Positions 23,382 to 34,581 of a stretch of 64,000 bases of DNA are shown here, piece by piece. The notes under the pieces are model-generated. The model did no database searches, was not told the origin of the DNA, and saw only the letters and a list, made by a program, of their open reading frames with translations. The position numbers and the translations under genes were made by a program. Each line of letters opens with the position of its first letter. Position 1 is the stretch's first letter. The DNA is from Platerodrilus igneus (taxonomy: Eukaryota; Arthropoda; Insecta; Coleoptera; Lycidae): NCBI GenBank assembly GCA_036346225.1, contig JARFIW010001458.1, positions 248,001 through 312,000 on the forward strand. The letters are read 5' to 3'.

Positions 23382-23387
<6 letters not shown>
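20951..23387 (+). mobile_element. (TA)n-flanked LTR-like element, 2.44 kb
   Basis: It starts TATCGTGTAATTTG, like the TGTCGTGAAATTATAGG start at 42905, and ends ACAACA against a new (TA)n tract. There is no open frame of note. A TATA-like GGCTATATATCAC with an initiator-like CTTCAGTCC downstream lies near 22120-22180. The last 180 bp hold three copies of a unit made of ACAACATTA followed by a tRNA-Lys-type primer-binding motif (23226, 23277, 23339). I read it as a long solo LTR of an undefined family whose sites are (TA)n tracts. Similarity to the 42905 element is clear only at the ends. Confidence 0.5.
23211..23387 (+). repeat. Three tandem LTR-end plus tRNA-Lys primer-site-like units
   Basis: Units of about 51-62 bp begin ACAACATTA and continue TGGCACCCAATTTAAGGGGC, TGGCGACCCAACATTGGGGC and TGACGCACAATAGGTGGGGC. 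The insect tRNA-Lys(CTT) primer site is TGGCGCCCAACGTGGGGC. A fourth ACAACA forms the element's end. Confidence 0.6.
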
Positions 23388-23435
<48 letters not shown>

Positions 23436-23499
23436 GAATGTTTTAAACGAATCTAAGGCGTTATTTTAACATTAGATATATAACACAATTTAAAAACAT

Positions 23500-23754
23500 T
23501 TAGTCGGCCAAGCACTTACTACAAATAAAACTTAATTTTAGTACAAACTTACGCACGGAAAACTGTTCTTTCTTTATGTTGTTCGGAGTAGTTATTTTAT
23601 TTAGTTTTATTGGTTTTTTAAAATTCAAATCAATGCCCAAGTTTTCTATCTCTTTTTCTAGGCGATAATTGGATGCATTGAGACCGTCGAGATTTTCGAA
23701 TTCCAATGTACCGAAATTTGTTTCTATACATAAAGTCTTTAATTCCATAAACAA
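23500..23754 (-). pseudogene. Unrecognised frame downstream of the polymerase fragment
   Basis: 84 codons with LETNFGTLEFENLDGLN-like and NYRLEKEIENLGIDLNF residues, ending CSKCLAD. It lies just downstream of the polymerase piece on the same strand, so it may be a degraded continuation or another Polinton gene. No family recognised. Confidence 0.3.
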
Positions 23755-23769
23755 CGAGATCCATTCCTT

Positions 23770-24075
23770 CGTGTAATTCTTACAACTTGTGGCAATCTTT
23801 TAGTCGCGACTTTCCTTCTTCAATAACAGTACACTTCTTAAATTTCTGTTTAGCAATTAAACTGCTTTCACACAACTTTTTACCATCTCGATCCCATCTC
23901 GTAACAATTTTGATATCTAGACGCTTATCAACGTTTTTCATGGTTTCCCCAAAAATAGAGTTACACATAAATTTATAAAAGTCCTTCGCGAAAGGGTTTA
24001 AATAATCTTTGAGCGCAAAGGTTTGTATTTCAGTTGATGTTTGACTTTTACTATGAGGTTTGATGAAATTCAAGA
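23770..24075 (-). pseudogene. polB: Protein-primed-type DNA polymerase B fragment (Polinton-like)
   Basis: A 97-codon frame (24073-23780) contains FAKDFYKFMCNSIFGETMKN followed by DIKIVTRWDRDGKKL. This corresponds to the conserved block of family B polymerases of Polintons and related elements, where a K-x-x-N-S-x-(F/Y)-G-K/E-T-M segment helps bind the incoming nucleotide. Only about 100 residues of an enzyme normally above 1000 remain; the catalytic DTDS motif and the exonuclease are not seen. It points inward from the right arm. The fragment could also derive from a relative such as a bidnavirus, but the inverted repeats favour a Polinton. Confidence 0.65.
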
Positions 24076-24737
24076 ACCCGGTAGAAAAAGCGGAACTCTT
24101 TTAGTGTTTTAGTATAAACGTTGTTTGGGTGATTCTATTATTTTAATTCCTTACCGTTCAAGACCACTAACCCTTTAATTTTTAATGGAATTATTTAAAA
24201 TGCAAAAATATTAAAATTTATTAACAAAGTTACATTATTTATTGCATTCAAAATTTTTTTTAATTGTGCCAAGCAGAACGCATATTTATTATAGAACTGT
24301 ATTTTTAAATAAATTATTATATTGATTTTATTAAAGTTTATACTCTTAATACATGTACTGAGAACGGGTATTTACATAAAAAATTAGGAAATCGTTACTT
24401 TAGTTACCCTAAAGGTGTTTTGCAGGGCAAAGTTACTGAATAACAAAAAAAACAGTTTGAACATGCACGTTTTAAAAATTGAACATAGAGAATCTAAAAC
24501 ACTAAGCTTTTTGAATTACTATACACAGATAAATTCAAAATGAACTTTCAGTATCACTCTCCCCGTATTTATGCAGATGGAGAAAGCTGTGTAATCGGCA
24601 TTTACATAGTTATTTCAAATTATTAAACTGCATGTGCAAGCTATTAATTATCATTGTAGGAAAACACCTTCAAATTTACCACTAATAGGTTAAACGTTTT
24701 TTATTAGATGAGTGCAATACTTCTTTTGCATCCACAT

Positions 24738-24827
24738 ACACACACGCGCGCGCGCGCTCACGCACGCACGCACGCATGCACGCACACACGCACGCACGCA
24801 CGCGCGCACACACACATACATAGAGAA
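24738..24827. repeat. Alternating CA/CG microsatellite
   Basis: About 90 bp of CACACG, CGCGCG and CACGCACG units: alternating purine-pyrimidine sequence, able to form Z-DNA. Confidence 0.9.
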
Positions 24828-26219
24828 TGCATGAGTAATAATTATCCGTTCACTTTATTTAGAAACGCTTTAGGCTGTTGAACGTAATTATGCGATGCGT
24901 GGAAAACCATACTGTTCATTATGAGTATAATAATTTACAGAAAATACATCATAATGTTTTAGTGCTAATTGAAAATCAATTATAGATTTACTTTCTAACT
25001 AGAACGATGTAGAAGTAGAAACTTAAGTAATGTATATAACAACCTTTCATGCATGGCATGTAATACGAGAAATTGCCACAATACAGGATATTAATAAATA
25101 TTCCCCGAGATTTATTTTGAGTCAATTTTATTGAGTTAAAACTAAATATCAATGCAGGGGTGTTTTGCTGTTATGTTTCTAAATATTAAACAGTATGCGG
25201 ATCTTTGTTGGGATTAATTTTAAAAGACGCGATAATTAAAAAAGCTTTTAAAAAATTTGATGGTATAAAATTAACACAATATGTTTATCAAATAGCGTAA
25301 TGGCAAACGTGTACATCTTTTATTGTGACTGACATGATTTTTTTGTAAATTCCGATATAATTTAATAGGTTGAACAATGAAATTATCTTTAAAGTAGTGC
25401 TAACAATTTGTATTGACAAAATTTTAAAAATTGGGTTAACAGATAGGCGAGTATCTCGATTTAAACATTTTTTTACAGATTTTGATTTCCCAAGAAATTT
25501 TGCACTAGTTTGATAGATAATACGATGAGTTTATGTCAAAAGACATTGCAATGCTGTTTGGAAAATTGATAATAGACTAAAGATGAACACTGTATGGTTT
25601 GATACAGGATTATTTTTTAATTCAGTAAGGGATGTTTTGATTTGAAAAATTGCAAAAGATTTTACAAGCTAAGGAAAAAATAATATTAATTGATATTTTA
25701 CACGACGGAGCTATATAAAAAATATCACTAAAAGTAACTTTCCGTTAAAATTCTAAAAATTTTGCTGGTGACTATAGGTTTGGTTCGATTAAAAAAAATT
25801 TTTCCGATTCGGGTAACTGAGAAAAAATTATAGCTGTTTGATAGGTTATACTACTAGAAAATGTACACAAAGTGAAGCAAAAATGCAAATAAGGAAAAAC
25901 GGATTAGATGTTTAGAAATTCATAAATAAGAATGTTACAAAATTCGGTGTTTCTCAACTTCAAGCTACTACATAATTCAAAATGAAATCTGTAAGATGTT
26001 ACTCCGGACTCACCCTAAAGTTTTTTTATATTTAAAAGTAAGACATACGTTAATCTATGAGACAAGAAAAAACTATATTTAAATAAAAACAGGTAAAACT
26101 CACGATAACACAATTATAAGCATCAGTTTTCTTGTGGAGACTTACATATAACGCCAATTAACACAATAAGGAACTGCGCGCTTGACCGTTAGCATAAAAG
26201 AGGAGGGAGTCATGTTTTA

Positions 26220-27035
26220 CAGCATTAGGTGTCAAAGTATCTTCGAGTTGATCAAAATTACAAGTTAAAGGTGAATTTTTCTGGTGTTGACGTTACAAGT
26301 GATGTAACAGCGCCATTAGATCTCAACAAACTAGTAGGTAAAACCACCTATGCGCTAGGTGATTTTCATCAAATTTTCACCACCATAACGTGGAAGTTGG
26401 ATTTGATTTATACGGTGGTCTGCAACCAGTCGTACAAATTATTTTCAATAGTAGTATGTGCCAAAATTATACTATAAAAATGGACTACTTTTGCAATTTT
26501 TAATTGGAATTTAGAACCGTACAATTTACCTAAGAAGCAGCAAACGTAAGATTAAATAGTTTATGTGGTCAAGATATTTTAGAAATACAACTGGATCGTA
26601 AATTCAAATTGAAACTGATTGCCAAAACATCTAATAGAAGTGTATGGGTGGCGAATAAATTTCAGAAGGAGAATTTATTCAATTACAAATAACGAAAAAC
26701 CAAAATGTTATTGTGTTACCTGAGTACGAGTGCATCAAGTTATTAAATTTGCGAGAATTAATATTATAAAATAGAGGATTTGCGTTGTAGAAAAAAATGC
26801 AAGTGAAAATACGACAGATGAAGGAAAAGTTCAAACGTTATTAGAGGGAGAGAGCCGTGCAGTACATCTTTGCTTAATGAATACTGCAGAGTAAATTACT
26901 TGACCGTGTTGGAAATTATTAAATGCCATCCATCCAGTTTTTAGAAGATGCGACTGCGAGGCGATCGCTCACGCAAATGTATAGAGATTTGACTATCCTA
27001 GATTTACCATACTCCGGTTTTCACAGCGGAAGCTA
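26220..27035 (+). pseudogene. Conserved protein of unknown function, right-arm copy
   Basis: Mirror copy of the left-arm frame: MSKYLRVDQNYKLKV from 26229, DVTSDVTAPLDLNKLVGKTT, TYALGDF, then a frameshift after about 26370 (the HHHN and GLQPV block continues in another frame), RTVQFT-like and NLLESLCGQDILEIQLDRKF-like blocks near 26515-26610, TSNRSVWVANKF near 26630, and a C-terminal part ending near 27035. It reads outward. Substitutions between the arms are mostly conservative in the N-terminal 60 residues. Function is unknown; kinship with any known Polinton protein was not recognised. Confidence 0.5.
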
Positions 27036-27447
27036 GTCAGCAATACATGAATATATTTTAATAAAATTATAATATTTCTTGACAAAGTTTGTTTTACTTA
27101 TTTGTAACGTCAACACCGGCAAAAATTAAAAATAAATCTATTAAGTTATCTTGTTTTTTTATTCTTAGGATTAAGGTGGTGGTCCTATTGACAGAAAATG
27201 ATGTCGTAGTTACGTGGAAAAGTTGGGGGTAATTAAAAGAAAGTTAAACTTCAAGTTGGTTAGTTTGAAAGGGTCTGTCGACCGACGTAGACATCTATTA
27301 TGTGGCTTAGTGGTGATCGTTAATAAAAAAATACAGGATAAGTTTATATAAAATTTGGGGTTAGTTGCTCTTAAATTCATCTCTAAATTAAATGGAGTCA
27401 GTTCACTAAACAATAATACGAGATGTACAAGTAATGATTATAAATGT

Positions 27448-27520
27448 ATCGATAGTGTAATGGTTAAGGTCTCTGCTATGCATGCGAGCAGCACGTGTTC
27501 GAATCCCGCTTGAATCGATT
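27448..27520 (+). tRNA. tRNA-like gene in the right arm
   Basis: Counterpart of 14295-14367, of equal length. The acceptor ATCGATA pairs with AATCGAT (6 of 7), the A-box-like stretch is TGTAATGGTTAAGG, the anticodon arm is TCTGC-TATGCAT-GCGAG and the B box is TGTTCGAATCC. A T7 run follows directly. Position 33 is A instead of T and the T-stem is poorly paired, so this copy looks less functional than the left one. Confidence 0.45.
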
Positions 27521-27664
27521 TTTTTCTCTAACAACTTACGGTAAAATGTGTATACAGGATGGAGCAAAAGTGGATATATACAGAGTAGGTCAAAAATCGT
27601 GACGTTAAAAAAATGACGGATTGACGTAAGCAGAATGGTGGATGAAAGATGTAATCTAAGAGAA

Positions 27665-27830
27665 AATAGTATTATCCTTTATGAGTTTTCCCATTAAAAA
27701 GCAATTAGTGTTAATGGGTTTCCCATTAAAAAGCGATTAGTATTAATGAGTTTTCACATTAAAAGGCGATTAGTGCTAATGGGTTTTAATGAGAAAACTC
27801 ATTAAGAAACGATTAGTGTGGGAGACGTGG
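27665..27830. repeat. Subterminal repeats, right arm
   Basis: Four to five units of TTAATGGGTTTTC, CATTAAAAAGCGATTAGT and related sequence, mirror of 13880-14115, ending in ATTAAGAAACGATTAGTG next to the terminus. Confidence 0.8.
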
Positions 27831-27842
27831 AGACGGGGTCCT

Positions 27843-30800
27843 TCAAACCTTATTTGGCGTCTACTGTAATCGAGCTTGTTAATGAAAATTCGTGTGATTG
27901 TGAAAACAATAATAAATGTGGAATTAATCAGAAAATGTACGACGCAGAAACTGTACGTAACATAGTCCAAAAGCGGTGAACTAGGCATGGACAAAATTTA
28001 TACAATTTGTGTAGAATTACCAAACGAATTTAAAGAAATATATAAATTACAGACTATCTCATTTAAAATTAAAAGTTGATAAATCTTGCAAAAAAATTAA
28101 CTCTTGACAAGACTGTTGGCATTAGGTTTTAATCCGTTGTGTTATTCAAATTGAGTATTCCAAAATAAGTTACATAGAAATATTTAAACGCAACATACTT
28201 TCACACTCAGTGAAATATGACGTTTTATGTTGGCGCCTCTTAATTTCATTTAAATTATTAAGATAATTTCAAGGACAGGAAATAAACAATTTGGAATTTA
28301 TTTAAAACAAAGTTTCTTGTTTAATACCAATAGCCACAACGTACTTTAAAAATATAGTGAGGGAACTATTGAATGATGTATAGAGACTGTCTTTGAAAAC
28401 AAGAATCTATACACTAGCATTGTTTTAGCTATACAATAAACATTTATTCTTTCATTTTATCACGGTCAACATGTTTGTATAAGGTGATGATGGTTTAGAT
28501 TCTGGCTTCCAACAATGCTAGCTGTTATATTAAACTACACTTAAATATTTGGTGTATTGTATTGTTAAAGAGATAATTTCTGTTTGAACATAATGTTAAA
28601 TGATCTTATTTTAGTCGCTTTTGTCTATTAGGTGCTTACTAAGTCGAATAGGGCATCTAACGCCCCAGATGCTTTTTTGGGAGAAACGTTCAAGCTTTAT
28701 GGTGTGTCTAGCAAGATGACTCGATGTGGTAATTGTGTTTAAGAGATTATGCCAAGATCTTTGGGCTGTTCTAAATAGTTGTACTCATAAACACAAGACA
28801 TATGTGCTGTCAGCTCTATAGAACGTTAGGGACGAATTCAGGCTAAACTTAGAATAAAATACTTAGATCAGGGAGGACGACATTGGAAATTATTAAAGTA
28901 GGAACAAATAGCTGGATTCGTTATTAATAAATTTGACGTATGCTTTGAAATTTAAATCCACTGGTAAATATTAGTTAGCTAGAGGTAATAAACTTGACGA
29001 TTTTGAACTTTAATGAGAATTTCCCAGAAAATTACGTAAGATAAGTGTGAATTATTGGGAATGGAATCACGTAAATACTACTACATTCTAGAAATAAATA
29101 ATTTTTGTATATAAATGAGAAATTTTATTAAATTAATTTTATTCATAAATTCAATCGCGAAATATCACATTGAGAAAAGAATTTCCAAGCTATTGTTTTA
29201 AGATATGCAGTACGCATATCGTAATTAATATTTACCATATAACGTGAATACAGAAGATTATTTTCAACGTAACCTGCATAAAAAAATGAAAATTATTAAA
29301 AGTAATTATGTACAATGAAGAGAGAAAACTTCAATATAAAGCTACTTTAAGAATTTTATTAAATAATTGAAAAGAAGATTTAAGCCAATATAAAAAGTGG
29401 TAACTGCTGTTTTTAAATGGAGATTATATGCATCATCTGGTAAGCTGATTTGGACGTTAATTTAAAATAAGAAGATATTTAATTACTAATTGGATAAAAA
29501 AGCACTTCGTGGATTTTGCAAGTATAATTTTTTTTAAATATTGATTGTAACTAATAGTTGAGTATTTGTGATTTAAAGTTAAACTAGAATAAGTGTTAAT
29601 CATATAAAATTATATTTTTGTAAGGATCTTTACCAGGAAAGTTTGTATTCAGTGTTTGAAACTCTGACCTTTTTAATAGATTATCTATCAAGGATTTTTT
29701 TGGGCCAAAACAAACCTTACAAGCGCGAGAATTATAAACATTTCATACTGTATAAATGCCTTGAGATATTGCTGTGTTTGATTTTATTTTTGAAAACTCC
29801 AGTATTTCCGTCGAGCTATCCAAGCAAGGTCAGAAAAAAAGGTAAGTCAACAATTTCAAAGTTTACAATTTGCTGTATCTGTATCACAGCACTCTTTAGC
29901 GGGGCATCAAAGCGGGACATTGATACAGCACTCTTAATGAAGCTCCAACGCATCACTGTCACAGCAATATGTATATCGCTGTGATATCCCTTATTATGTC
30001 TCACGTTTGTGCACAATTGTAATTGCTGTGAAATTCTCCTACTGTAGGTGTCATTATAATTGATATGAAATTGCTTTACGTTGGGTGTTATTTTTATTTG
30101 ATATGATATTCCTATTGTACGACAATAAAGATTGTTTAATGTTTACTCTCTCTACTGTTTAAATAAATTTAAATGAATTTAAATGAAGCAATCCAAAGAT
30201 TACACAACATAATGGTTGATAATAATATGTACAATTTTATATGAATTCAAAATTTAGCCCCCGAATAGAACATTAACATTTAGCAAATTTATGATTTCCT
30301 GAAAGCCAGCAAAAATATCCTTTTAATTACTTTTAAGTACCTTTGAACATTCTAAGTTGCTTTCCCTGTTTTTCAAATGACCTTTTTGTTGAATCTTACA
30401 GACATACAATATATAGCAAACATTAAAATCGAAACAGTCTTTAACTAATAAAATATTTAAAATCGCTAACCTGCATTTTTCTTTTCTTGTCACTGAAATT
30501 GCCTTAGAGTATCTGTGTTCAGCATCTTTTGCTACACTCGTTCTACTTATTGGTTGTAGTTTCCCTCGGATTCCATGAGTGTCCTTACTTTTGTTTAATT
30601 GGTCGTATTTTTAGACGTATTTTTATATTCTTTTAGAGGTAATTTTAGAAATATATTAAGATATTTAATTTAGATGTGGGACGATATTGACTTCGGTCAG
30701 TCTCAAGTTATTAAATATTGATTTAGATCAGTAGCAGGGTATTGATTTAGATCCCTGTATTGTAAAATATTAGAATAAATTTTATTTAATAGTTTAATTT

Positions 30801-31686
30801 AGGTCTATGTGTAGATCGGTTATTATTCGTTGCACAAATTTGAAACTTTAAATTTTTATTTATACTAAATTATAAACTTTTCACTAATTAATACTGTCAC
30901 GTAAATTTCTACTGCATACTGACGTGATTCGTGCTTTGTTATAGATGAACTAAATGTTTATTCATTCCCCATTGTATTTATAATCCCTTCTATCAATGCT
31001 TTAATTAGTGCCTGTCGCGTGTTTATTGATAATCTCTGCCTATCTCTGTAGAACCTTGGTAATCCTCAAATTTCCTGGTTTCAATTGTTGTACTTTCGTT
31101 TTATTCCTCACGTCTACATTCAATATTTCATAACATCTTCTGATAATTTCCAAATATTGCTTTTATTCTGTCACGTATTTTATATTTGTCGTTTAAAGGT
31201 CCAAAACTTATCGTACAATTAACCGTCTGGTGTTCATTTGTTATTAAAATATGTTGGGTGTCTAAACAAATGTACTATTTCTAGTCACGTATTTAATGAC
31301 GTATTTGAATGCGTTTTCTTATACATGCGTTGATATTTTTGACAAAATTATTAAATATCCAGAATGCCAGTTTATCTATCTTTCCCGATAATGTATTTAT
31401 ATTGATGCAATTAGTTGCGTTTAAAACCTTATCTTAAAACATATTACACGAAGTAAACATTATTATTTTAGCTAAATGGTATCGGATTAATGAAAAATGA
31501 GCTTCTTTCTTATGCATTAAATCAAATACACTATATATACAGTGTGCTCGCAATTCACTTTTTTTAAATAGTCGATTTACTTCTATAATAGATGGAATTA
31601 TTTGGTTTTCTTAAAGTTAAAATTATTTATATCTATCCTGCGACCTCTATGACTTAATCTACCCTTAAACTACTTTCCTATTATAG

Positions 31687-31689
<3 letters not shown>
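27843..31689. other. No recognisable gene
   Basis: AT-rich single-copy-looking DNA. A short plus-strand piece near 28630-28740 reads VLTKSNRASNAPDAFLGETF and then meets stops; it might be an exon relic but matches nothing I know. Around 29870-29980 the motif CACAGCA and its complement recur, forming small hairpins. A TATTGATTTAGATC repeat pair lies near 30715-30745. Confidence 0.45.

Positions 31690-31729
<40 letters not shown>
31690..31729. repeat. (TA)n microsatellite
   Basis: About 40 bp of TA, preceded by ATAGCA. Confidence 0.9.
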
Positions 31730-31730
<1 letters not shown>

Positions 31731-32369
31731 CTATGAATTGAAGCAATAAAAAAATGAGCCCCAGGCTGGATATCGGTAAAAGGTGATGTGAACTGTGGCT
31801 GATCTAAATTAAAAGTGTAGCCCTAATTACTTTGCTAGCTCAAGTTTAGATGAAACTATGAGAATCAGATTTATAATGACATCAAATATTTTTTAACAAA
31901 CAATTTTTCAAATAACAATTGCTACATCCACATACAGTATTTCTTATACAACTTTTCTTTAACAAACAATATCATACTTGTAATCTCAAAAAAACTTTCA
32001 AACAAACATTAAAATCTAGAGATAGTCCAATATTGCCACAACGGTTTTTCCTTTCATACAATATCTTAAGTCTAAGATCAGAAATTTATAACTACTAGAT
32101 AATCACTTTCTTACACTAAAAGTGAATTCAAAAATTTCTCTAATTAGGATTTTCATTTACAAAACCGTCCCTATTTAAATCGTACTATGTACAAACTTTT
32201 AGACATTAAATTGGACAATTTTTATAACCCCCTTTATATCAGATTCAAAAGTAGCTGATCAGTTATATTCAATAATTTTTATTATATGTATAATGGCCAA
32301 TTATGCACCTTTACACAAATATTTACACACCAAAATTTTACATAATTTAACCTACTTAAATCATAAAAG
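31730..32369. other. No recognisable gene
   Basis: AT-rich, with several short CTTTTCTTTAACAAACAAT-like repeats near 31900-32000. The part near 31800 shows weak similarity to the LINE 3' region at 49250-49300 (reverse), too weak to call. Confidence 0.35.
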
Positions 32370-32642
32370 GAGTATCTGTTATCTGGCATTGCGGATCTTT
32401 CACCTTGTACTTTTTGCTGGTATCTTGTTGATAACGCACACTTTAAAGTTAACGCTAGGGATAACATTATTTAAACTCCAACTTTAGTTTTAGTATATAT
32501 ATTTTATTTATGATCGATTAATTTTGAAGTCAGATTTAATTTGAAGCACGTTTATTTTCGCGTTTAAACCCAATGTAGTACCTATAGGTGGAGCATCGGG
32601 AACGTGACTGCAAACATGGCGGCCCTTACTTACATTATACTG
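32370..32642 (+). mobile_element. 5'-truncated copy of the LINE 3' end
   Basis: Matches the reverse complement of 48500-48760. Shared stretches include GCTAGGGATA(A/C)CATT, AGCACGTTTA, CGCGTTTAAACCCAATGTAG and GGGAACGTG-like sequence, ending in both cases at TTACATTATA. In the 48500 copy that point is the LINE end next to its target duplication, so this is an independent insertion of the same 3' end. The 5' limit and target duplication were not determined. Confidence 0.6.
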
Positions 32643-34581
32643 TCAACTCTATAATTATTGTATGTAGATTATACAGACATTTATCAGTTGCACCGGTTTG
32701 GTATGATCATGAACCTTTCTCGAAAGCTGATGTCAGTATAGTAAACCAAGTTTTGTACAAAACTATCGTGATCTTACATTTCTTAGTAGCTCTCATGAAT
32801 ATCAAGGTACTTCTGAACGAAATGACTAATTAAGAAATGGTTTCATATAAACATAACAGTATGTTTATCAACATATGTTTTTCCATAATTTTGGAGGTCT
32901 TCGATCATGGATCAAAACGTCAATAAAAATGCGTTTAAAGACTAAGCGGCTTAATTCCCCGCATAAAGAAGGAATAATATTTTGAGCTTATCGCTTTGAC
33001 AAAATAAATTGTTTAGGATAATAATCCAAGAACTATCAAATTAAGCGCCAAATTGCTTCATTCAACAAACAGAAATTTTTCATTTACGTCTTTAACATAT
33101 TGGTTTAATTATTCATTTAGTTAAATTAATAATAGGAATTCATTCATTACTGCATTCATGTTAGCTTGTTCTACAAATAAGAGCAACTAAACAATGAATC
33201 ATTATATTTTAAATGACAAAATGCAGCCATTGTTATGTTTCAAAAGAGTTGAACTAATATATTATTTTTAGTGATAAAAGCAATAGTTGAATGAACTAAT
33301 CTCTATAAGCGATTAAATGAATTTTTCGACATAATTGTCATCGGCAGTTCAATAAAATAAAATGCACTACTAAGTGGTTAAACAAAAGAATTATGTTTAA
33401 CATATATAAGTGGTTGATTTATCTTGCAAAAGCTTTTACTAATATTTGACCCCTAAAAGTAGTAGAACGAAAATTTTAACTGTTCATCTAACAGTTTTTT
33501 TTCAGTGTGAAAAGAGGAAAATTGACTTCTGTCAAGTAGTATTAAACGCCATTTTTATAGCTTAATAGCTTAATATGAAATACTTACGAATAGTAATGCC
33601 TCGTTTAACTAATCGCGATGCTAATTCTGGAGGCAATGCCATTTTTGATTATTTAAAATATTTTCAAACACGACACAAACAAAAATCAATTATAAATTGG
33701 TTGTCGATCACTAACAATGAGGACGTACAAAATACAATGCCTTCTTTGAATAAGCGATTATACTTCATTGCAACTGCGCAAAAACAATAATGATATTAGT
33801 CATATATTACATTTTATAAGATTTCAATAGCTAGTGCATGGAAACAATGACAGAATTCCGATTGGTTTTACTAGAGCGGTATTTTCAAAACTATCAACAT
33901 CCACAATAAAAGTCGTGTACTAAACCCTTGAAACTTCTGATAATTATAGTAAGAAGTATTTGAAATGCTTCAGCTGTTTTCATGTTTTTAAGAGAGAAGA
34001 AAAATGTTACATTCTATTCTATTTAAACTTACAATGCAGTTTACTAATTAATTGCCCAGTAAACAGGTACAATTCAATTCCAATTGTAGGTCTTTAGTTC
34101 ACTGGCAGGGGCGGATTGGCCTATTGAGATGTGGGAAAAATTCCCGATAGGCCGATAGATTTAGGGACGAAGAGAAAATGATATTTAAAATAATATGAAT
34201 AATATTATAAGCCCAGCAGACAAATTATATATTTTATATATTCAACATGTAGTCTCGTTAAACGCCTTCAACAACGTCTTTGCAAGGAAAAGGAAACACA
34301 GCAGAAGGCCATTCTTGCCTTACTGTTATGATGCGAGAATAAGTTTGTAGCCTAATAAATTAGACCATTGTTGAGCGGATAATATTAATAAATATTCGCC
34401 TTCTTTTCACCAAATGTTTTTCAAGAGTGTTTACGCCTAAGATACGTAATTAAAAAATAAAAGGAAACGTGATTTCTAAAAGACATAAATGCGGCGTTAT
34501 TCGACTTCAGCATATTCAGCATATTCCATTATTCACATGATATTATTATCCCGTTGTTGACGTTATTATGCTTTCACATAT
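32643..34581. other. No recognisable gene
   Basis: A 71-codon plus-strand frame at 33575-33790 (MPRLTNRDANSGGNAIFDYL) has no recognised motif. A stretch near 34108 reads CAGGGGCGGATTGGCC, like the end of a hAT-type element, without a partner. Confidence 0.4.
34578..34581. other. Target site duplication (ATAT), left
   Basis: Matches 42068-42071 on the other side. Four A/T bases next to TA-rich sequence are weak evidence alone, but they fit the exact LTR ends. Confidence 0.55.

Larger units (their letters stand above)
13853..27842. mobile_element. Polinton/Maverick-like element with long terminal inverted repeats (relic)
   Basis: Sequence from 13853 rightwards matches, in reverse complement, sequence from 27842 leftwards: the ends start AGGGACCACC and AGGACCCCG, followed by shared subterminal repeats, a tRNA-like gene, a protein frame and 2-3 kb of AT-rich DNA. 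The arms remain alignable as far as about 18430 and 24180, although the left arm has about 1 kb extra at 17250-18280. A polymerase B fragment lies just inside the right arm. Polintons have inverted repeats beginning AG and a family B polymerase; arms above 4 kb are unusually long. The core is only about 5.7 kb and holds later insertions, so most genes are gone. No 6-bp target duplication was found. Confidence 0.6.
24180..27842 (-). repeat. Right terminal inverted repeat arm
   Basis: Reverse complement matches the left arm with local indels; the outer 2 kb are the better preserved part. It has a CA/CG microsatellite at 24738-24827 that the left arm lacks, and lacks the 1 kb (TA)n and LTR-like block. 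Confidence 0.75.

Noticed and set aside
28664..28692. GCATCT hairpin followed by a T run, like a bacterial terminator
   Set aside because: The context is eukaryotic and there is no gene upstream, so it is probably chance.
34108..34124. CAGGGGCGGATTGGCC as a hAT-type terminus
   Set aside because: No matching inverted end or 8-bp duplication was found.
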